Positions 50,701 through 56,700 of a DNA stretch of 64,000 bases are shown piece after piece. Below the pieces are notes generated by a model. It did no database searches. It was not told the origin of the DNA and saw nothing but the letters and a program-made list of their open reading frames with translations. Source of the DNA: Chimonanthus salicifolius (taxonomy: Eukaryota; Streptophyta; Magnoliopsida; Laurales; Calycanthaceae); the NCBI GenBank assembly GCA_013350335.1, contig CM023536.1, positions 11,366,207 to 11,430,206 on the forward strand, written 5' to 3'. The stretch's first letter is position 1; each line of letters starts with the position of its first letter. Made by a program: the position numbers and the translations under genes.

Positions 50701-53700
50701 TATAAGACCTACCTAGATACCTCTCATAACGCTCAATTTCTCATAACACAGGTACGGTCTGTCTCTCTCTCATCACTCTTTTTCTTTTTCTTTTTCAAAT
50801 TGAGATCATCTCTGAATCTAATCATCTGGCCAAACAACTCATCGTCGCCACCATTGAATTTGTTGTAGATATGGTGCATTTTTCACAATGCACATGTGTA
50901 TATTCTATCTTTGACTTACTGTTGTAATTGATTGTAAATCTTTCTTTTTTCCTTTTTTTCCACTTTGATTGACTCACAACATTCTATATATACATGTATC
51001 ATCTTCTATTGAATATACAAGTAAAACAATACACAAAGAATTATCTTTCTCATTTCTTCCCTTTTCCTCCATTACTTCTTTCTTTTCTCCCTATTTCATT
51101 CTAACGTGGTGGTATCAGCCAGAGCAAACAGTCTCTAATTTCTTTGTTGCGACATTGGTTTTTCAGCAATCAGTCTTTAAAGAAGGTCTTTTCTCCCTCA
51201 TTTCTCGCTCTCTAGTGTTTTTTTACTACAGAAAAAGGTTAGATTTATTTTATTGCAGATATATGGTTCATTTTCGCAACCCAGTTTTGTTGCCCCTAAA
51301 TCTGACGGACTGATACAGATCTTGACCTGCAACCCCAGCATAACGTTACCATTTTTGACCCCTCTTTTCATCCGTACAGATCTGATGAGGTTTTGATCCA
51401 AGGTGGGGCCCCTTTATGCAGCTTTTTCGGTTTTGTTTCTAGGACATCACTGGTGTCTTTTTCTGCATTTTTTGCCTAGATCTGGCTTACAAACTGTTGT
51501 TTCCTCTTAAAACCACCAAAAGTGTAGTTGCCCATAGCTGTGTTTCTGAATCCATTGGGTTCTTGGTCCTTTTGTGATTGGTGGGACCCATTTTTAACCC
51601 TTTTTTCTCAGATCCGGCTTGAGCCAATTAGACCAGGCAATGGGTCGAGCCGGTTGGTTTTGGATCGGGTCTTATTCAAGTTCGGCTCGACAATCTTCAA
51701 CCCGTTACTTATTTATTAAACGGATTAGTCTGGTCAAGTTTATTTCGAGTTCAAGTCACAAAATTTTAAACCCATACCATTTAAAATGCTTGGGTTCGGT
51801 TCAAGTAATTGGGTCGGGTCAAATTTTGTCAAGTCTAGTGGCAGTACTATGCAACCCTTTGTTTCTTAAATCTGAGCTCTTGGATCTTCTCCTACGGTCT
51901 CTAAAAGCTATTATGTTGTGCTACTTGTGTTGGTGGTGGGTGTTCTTTGGCATTTTTTCGCATAATCACTTCTCTAAGTCATTCATGGACAAAAATGATG
52001 TTCTTAGTGAGACTTCTTCTAATTCAACCTATATTGGGAAGATCACCACTACCCTTTTAAATAAGACCAATTACTTTCAAAGGTCTCACTTAGCCAAAAT
52101 GTTTTTTAATGCTAAACAAAAGACTAATGATGTTGATGGTGCTTCTACGGAGCCTACAAAGGATGATCCGAAATACAAGGAATGGAAAGCTAATAATTCC
52201 TTAATCCAAACCTGGATCTTACTATCTGTGGAGGAGCATGTTGGAGAGTTGGTGTATACGCTACCCACTACAAAGGATGTATGGAATACAATCCAAGCCT
52301 TATATTCTAATGATCATAACTCTACTCGCATTTATGAGCTATATCAGGATGTTGCTCATCTTCAAAAGAGAAGTTATCTCAAATTCATTATTATTCAAAA
52401 ATACAAAATTATTGGTTGGTACTTGATCAACTAGAGAGAACTAAATTTGAGCACCATGTAGATACTTTATTGCACAGCCAATATGTAAAAAACTAGCGCA
52501 CGACTTACTAGCTGGCCTTAACCCTGACTTTGAGCCTATTCGCACTCAACTTTTAAGCAAGCAACCTCTTCCGCACCTAAATGAGGTCTATTCTAGAATG
52601 CTTTGTGATGAGAGGTGTCGCCTGGTTATGTCTTCTGCCTTTGTGTCTATTGATCGGTTGACTTTTGTCTCCAAGGAGCCTTCCTCTCTCAAAGGAAAGG
52701 AACCGGTGATTGATGAACATTAGGATACCAAAGAACCAAAGAAGAAGGGTACCCTATTTTACACGTATTGCAAAATGACCAATGACTATGTGGATTCCTT
52801 CTATAAGCTTCATGGTCAGCCCTCCTCTAAGCATGCTCATCATACTGAAACCCCTTCCTCTGCTGCTGATAATGACATCATCCGTGTGTCTAAACATGAG
52901 TATGCCTCCTTGCAATAAGACAGGTTGAAACTAAAGAATCTTCTCTAAGGTCTCCCATGTTGCTACAACTCAGTTAGGTACTTTGCCACTTGTTGTCCAT
53001 GCTTCCTCTAATAGTTTATGGATCCCCGATTTTGAAGCTACTGATCATATGGTTGTTATGCCTCATCTTTTTTCCGTGTTTTCCCCTATTTCTCTTGGTA
53101 AAGTTGAGTTAGCTAATGGTTCTTTCACCCTATCTTCTCAACATGTGTGGCTTTGGCACTATCATTTAAAGCACCCCTCAAATAAAGTCATGAAGCAATT
53201 GGTTCTTTTCTTGTCTTTTGATAAATTTGAGTATGAAAACTACCAATATGGCAAACATCAAAGACCTTAGTTTCCGTTTCACTTAATAAAAGTACTTCAA
53301 CATTTTGTTCCTTTATTCATTTTTTTTTGAAATGGTTATCATATAAATAAAAAGAAAGCACCAGAGATGCAAGTACAGGAAAACAAAACTAAAACTGAAA
53401 AACCTTACAAGTGCAAGTATAGGAAAAAAACACGAAAGCCCTACAATCTAGTAGACAGGATGGCTCACATCAAGAAAAAAATATTGCTGGCATCTGGACG
53501 ATCTGGGCCAACATTAGCTAGGTCAGGAAGAGGCCCAACAAATGCAGGGTCAAAGGCAGGGCCCAGGAGAGGGAGCAAGACACATGAAAGATGAAAGGGG
53601 AAGGAAACTGCACGTAGTCGGTTCCCCAAAATACATTCCAAAATTTGAAGAAAGTAAATTGTCGCCAGGAAGCTCGAAAATCCACCTCCCTCCAGGTGAC

Positions 53701-56700
53701 AATGGCCGACATCTCCTGATGTTGCTACCACACATCTTCACGTGGGGGGCATGTAGCTTTCTTGGGACCCAACACGGAAGCATGCTCAACACGTGGCAGT
53801 GATTGCAACGATCAAGAAAATATCAGATTCCTCACCAACATCGCTGGTGGAGAGCAGTGACCCTCCAAATGATTTTTCGGCAGCTGATGAGGAGGATGAA
53901 GGATTTGAGGGCCGTGATCATGAAATCAGAGCCACCGAACCGGAGACGAGTAAAGTGGTCGCGAACGTAGAGCACTATCTCATAATGGGAGGCTGAAGTG
54001 GCTAGGTGGGTGGGGAAGGATGATGGCCCCGACAAGGTTGGGGTTGAGGAGAATGCCAGAGTGGAGGAGGAGATTGAGATCATGTAGGTAGAGGGAGAGG
54101 GAGGAGGCAGCCATAACGGGATAGTTTTGCATGTCAATCGAGCACGCGTCCCCTCTCTAGGAGGAAAGGAAGTCAAGGACTGTGAAGGGTGGTTGAAAGT
54201 TTTTCGGAATGGGAATGGAGACCATAGAGGCGATTGGGCGTGAGATGGGAGGATCTGGGTTGAAACAAGTGAAGGGAGAGATGCATGATGTTGGATTTGG
54301 GACCGAAGATAAGAATATGGTTGTGAATGGGCTGTTGTGGAAAGCATGAAGGGCGATGGGGTGCTTGGCTGGGCTTGGCGGAAGGCCAGGAGTGGCTGGC
54401 ACACAGCGAGCACAGGTATTCAGGCAATCAGGAGCAGGCGTTGGTGGTCACAACTGAAGATTGTCAAGGCAGAGTATGTTGCTCGAGGATACCTAGTTGA
54501 TGGATGAACAAATGGTAGAGGATAAAGAGGCTGAAACAGATCTAGGTCGGGGACTAGCTAGTTCTGGAAGGGGAGGCAGCATACGAGGATTTTGGAAGGG
54601 GAGGCAAGCGTGGAGGATAAACAGTCCTCCCTCTGCCAGATCAGTGCTCCGGCAGAGGGAGAAGAAAAAGGGCAAGATTTTTCCTTGGGGTGCTGGATCT
54701 TGTTGGTGCATTCAAAACCAGGGCTTAGGGTGAGAGAGACCTTATGCCAAAGTATTAATCCCTCTTTTAGTGATTTCCTTCTTCTGGGTTACATTTTGTT
54801 CCTTTATTCACTCTAATGTTTGGATGTCTCCTCTTTTTCACACACTAATTTTCGTTATTTTGTTACTTTTGTCGATGATTCCTCTCTTATGACTTGGGTA
54901 GGCATGATGAAACAAAAGTCTGAAGTTTTTTATCACTTTCAATTTATCAGTGGATCAAAACACAATTTGATTGTCATATCAAAATTATGCAAGGTGATAA
55001 TGGGGGAGAGTATTTGTCACATTCATTCTTACAGTTTTTGCAGGACCATGACATTGAATCTAAAACATCTTGCCCTCACACACCTCAACAACAAGGTGTT
55101 GTCGAAATGAAAATCGCCACCTCCTTGACGTAGCCCGTTCCCTATTATTTACCATACATGTACCTAAGTTGTATTGGCTAGAAGTTTTTTAACTTCATGC
55201 TATCTAATTAATCGCATGCACCCACATGTGTTGCATAACAAAACTCTGATTAATATTGTATCCATGCACAAACATGTTACCACCATTCCTTTACATGTCT
55301 TTGAATGTGTCAGCTTTGTTCATTTGTTTTCAAGTGAATAAACTCTCCAAGTGTTCTCTCAAATGTCTATTTTCATCTATGTTCCATAAAGGGTATAAGT
55401 GTCTTGATCCCGTCACTGGAAAAACGTGTATTCCATGGGCATCACCTTTTTTTAACATATGCCCTATTTTGATCAAACTAATTCTTACTCTTCAATTCCC
55501 TCAGTTCTACCTATTCTCACAAACGATGTTGCAACTCCTGAAAATTCCAAGCCTATTCATGTGTGTCAACGAAGAAGCATAAGCCCAAAGCTTCACATGA
55601 CACTACTCAACCGTCTCCTAGTGGCTTAGATCCCTTTCCTATTGAACCTGAACTTCTATTGCCCTCAGAAAAGGTAAGTGTGTTTGTACCAACCATCCTA
55701 TTAACCAATTTGTTTCCTATCATTCTATCTTTCCATCTTATCGCAGCTTCCTGACTGCCCTTGACAACACTAATATTCTTAAGAGGATTGATATGGGTCT
55801 TTGGGATCCCTCTTGGAAAGCTACAATGTAAGACGTGGCGGCGGCACTTGAAAAAAAATCATACAAGGGAGATGGTTTCTCTTCCTCCAAAAAAGACTCA
55901 TGGTGGTTGCAAATGGGGTTTTTTACCCACAACTTAGAGCTAGTACTTTCAACTGTAAAAGGTTCTCATAGATACGCCCAACAAAATGATAGTGAGTTTG
56001 GGGCACAGTATATATTAAAAAATAAAAACACATTTAGGTATTACTGTTTTCTACCATTGTTGTTGTTGATGTTATTGGTTTTTTTTTTTTTTGGAAGATA
56101 ACTTCATTAATTCAAAAGAGAGAACAAAGAACAAGCAAGCGGAGAAATCCGCTAAAAAGGACCAAAAGCCCAACCCCACATTACAAGACTCTGTTTACAA
56201 CTTTAGAAGCTAAGGATAACTCCTGACGAACCAATGCATCAGTAGCCGTATTAACACACCGAGAAGCCCAAGCCACCTTAAACTCAAAAAAAGCAATGAT
56301 ATGACGAATTCTTTCAATTTTGTCCATGTTATTGTTGTTGTTGTTATTACTGTTTTCTACCAATCCACAAAATATTCTTGTTTAGTTATTGTGAAATGGT
56401 AAAGAGATTTGGACCCACAACTTTAAGGTTACTCAATAAGCACCAGTCACTTTTGAAGTTGTACTATGAGCTCTAGTTAAATCATCAACAAATTAATATC
56501 ATTAATAATTGCTAAAACCTATGTCACATGGGTATGGTAGTCGTGTCAAAGATCAACTCAAACTAAGCAAATCTCAAAACATAGAATTCGTGGAGACGGC
56601 ACAATATCTAAATAAATTTAAGTTTATATTTGCTTTAAAACGAAGATAAGGTGAAATAACACTTATAGAAAATAATATAACACCAAGTGATAGACAGATT

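Larger units (their letters stand above)
50861..55990 (+). mobile_element. Copia retrotransposon, degraded and interrupted
   Basis: The order is LTR (50861 to about 51106), primer-binding site TGGTATCAGCC (51110), gag (from 51985), degenerate protease, pre-integrase, a 1.47-kb insertion (53320-54790), integrase, then the start of RT (TREMVSLPP at about 55870). Later domains and the 3' LTR are missing or unreadable. Stops and frameshifts occur throughout. It lies in the intron between the linker exon and the Ubl exon. Confidence 0.85.

Noticed and set aside
53465..54413. Minus-strand frames of 193 and 88 residues as genes
   Set aside because: They lie within a retro-insertion, overlap other frames of similar length and have no recognised domain; kept only as a finding.
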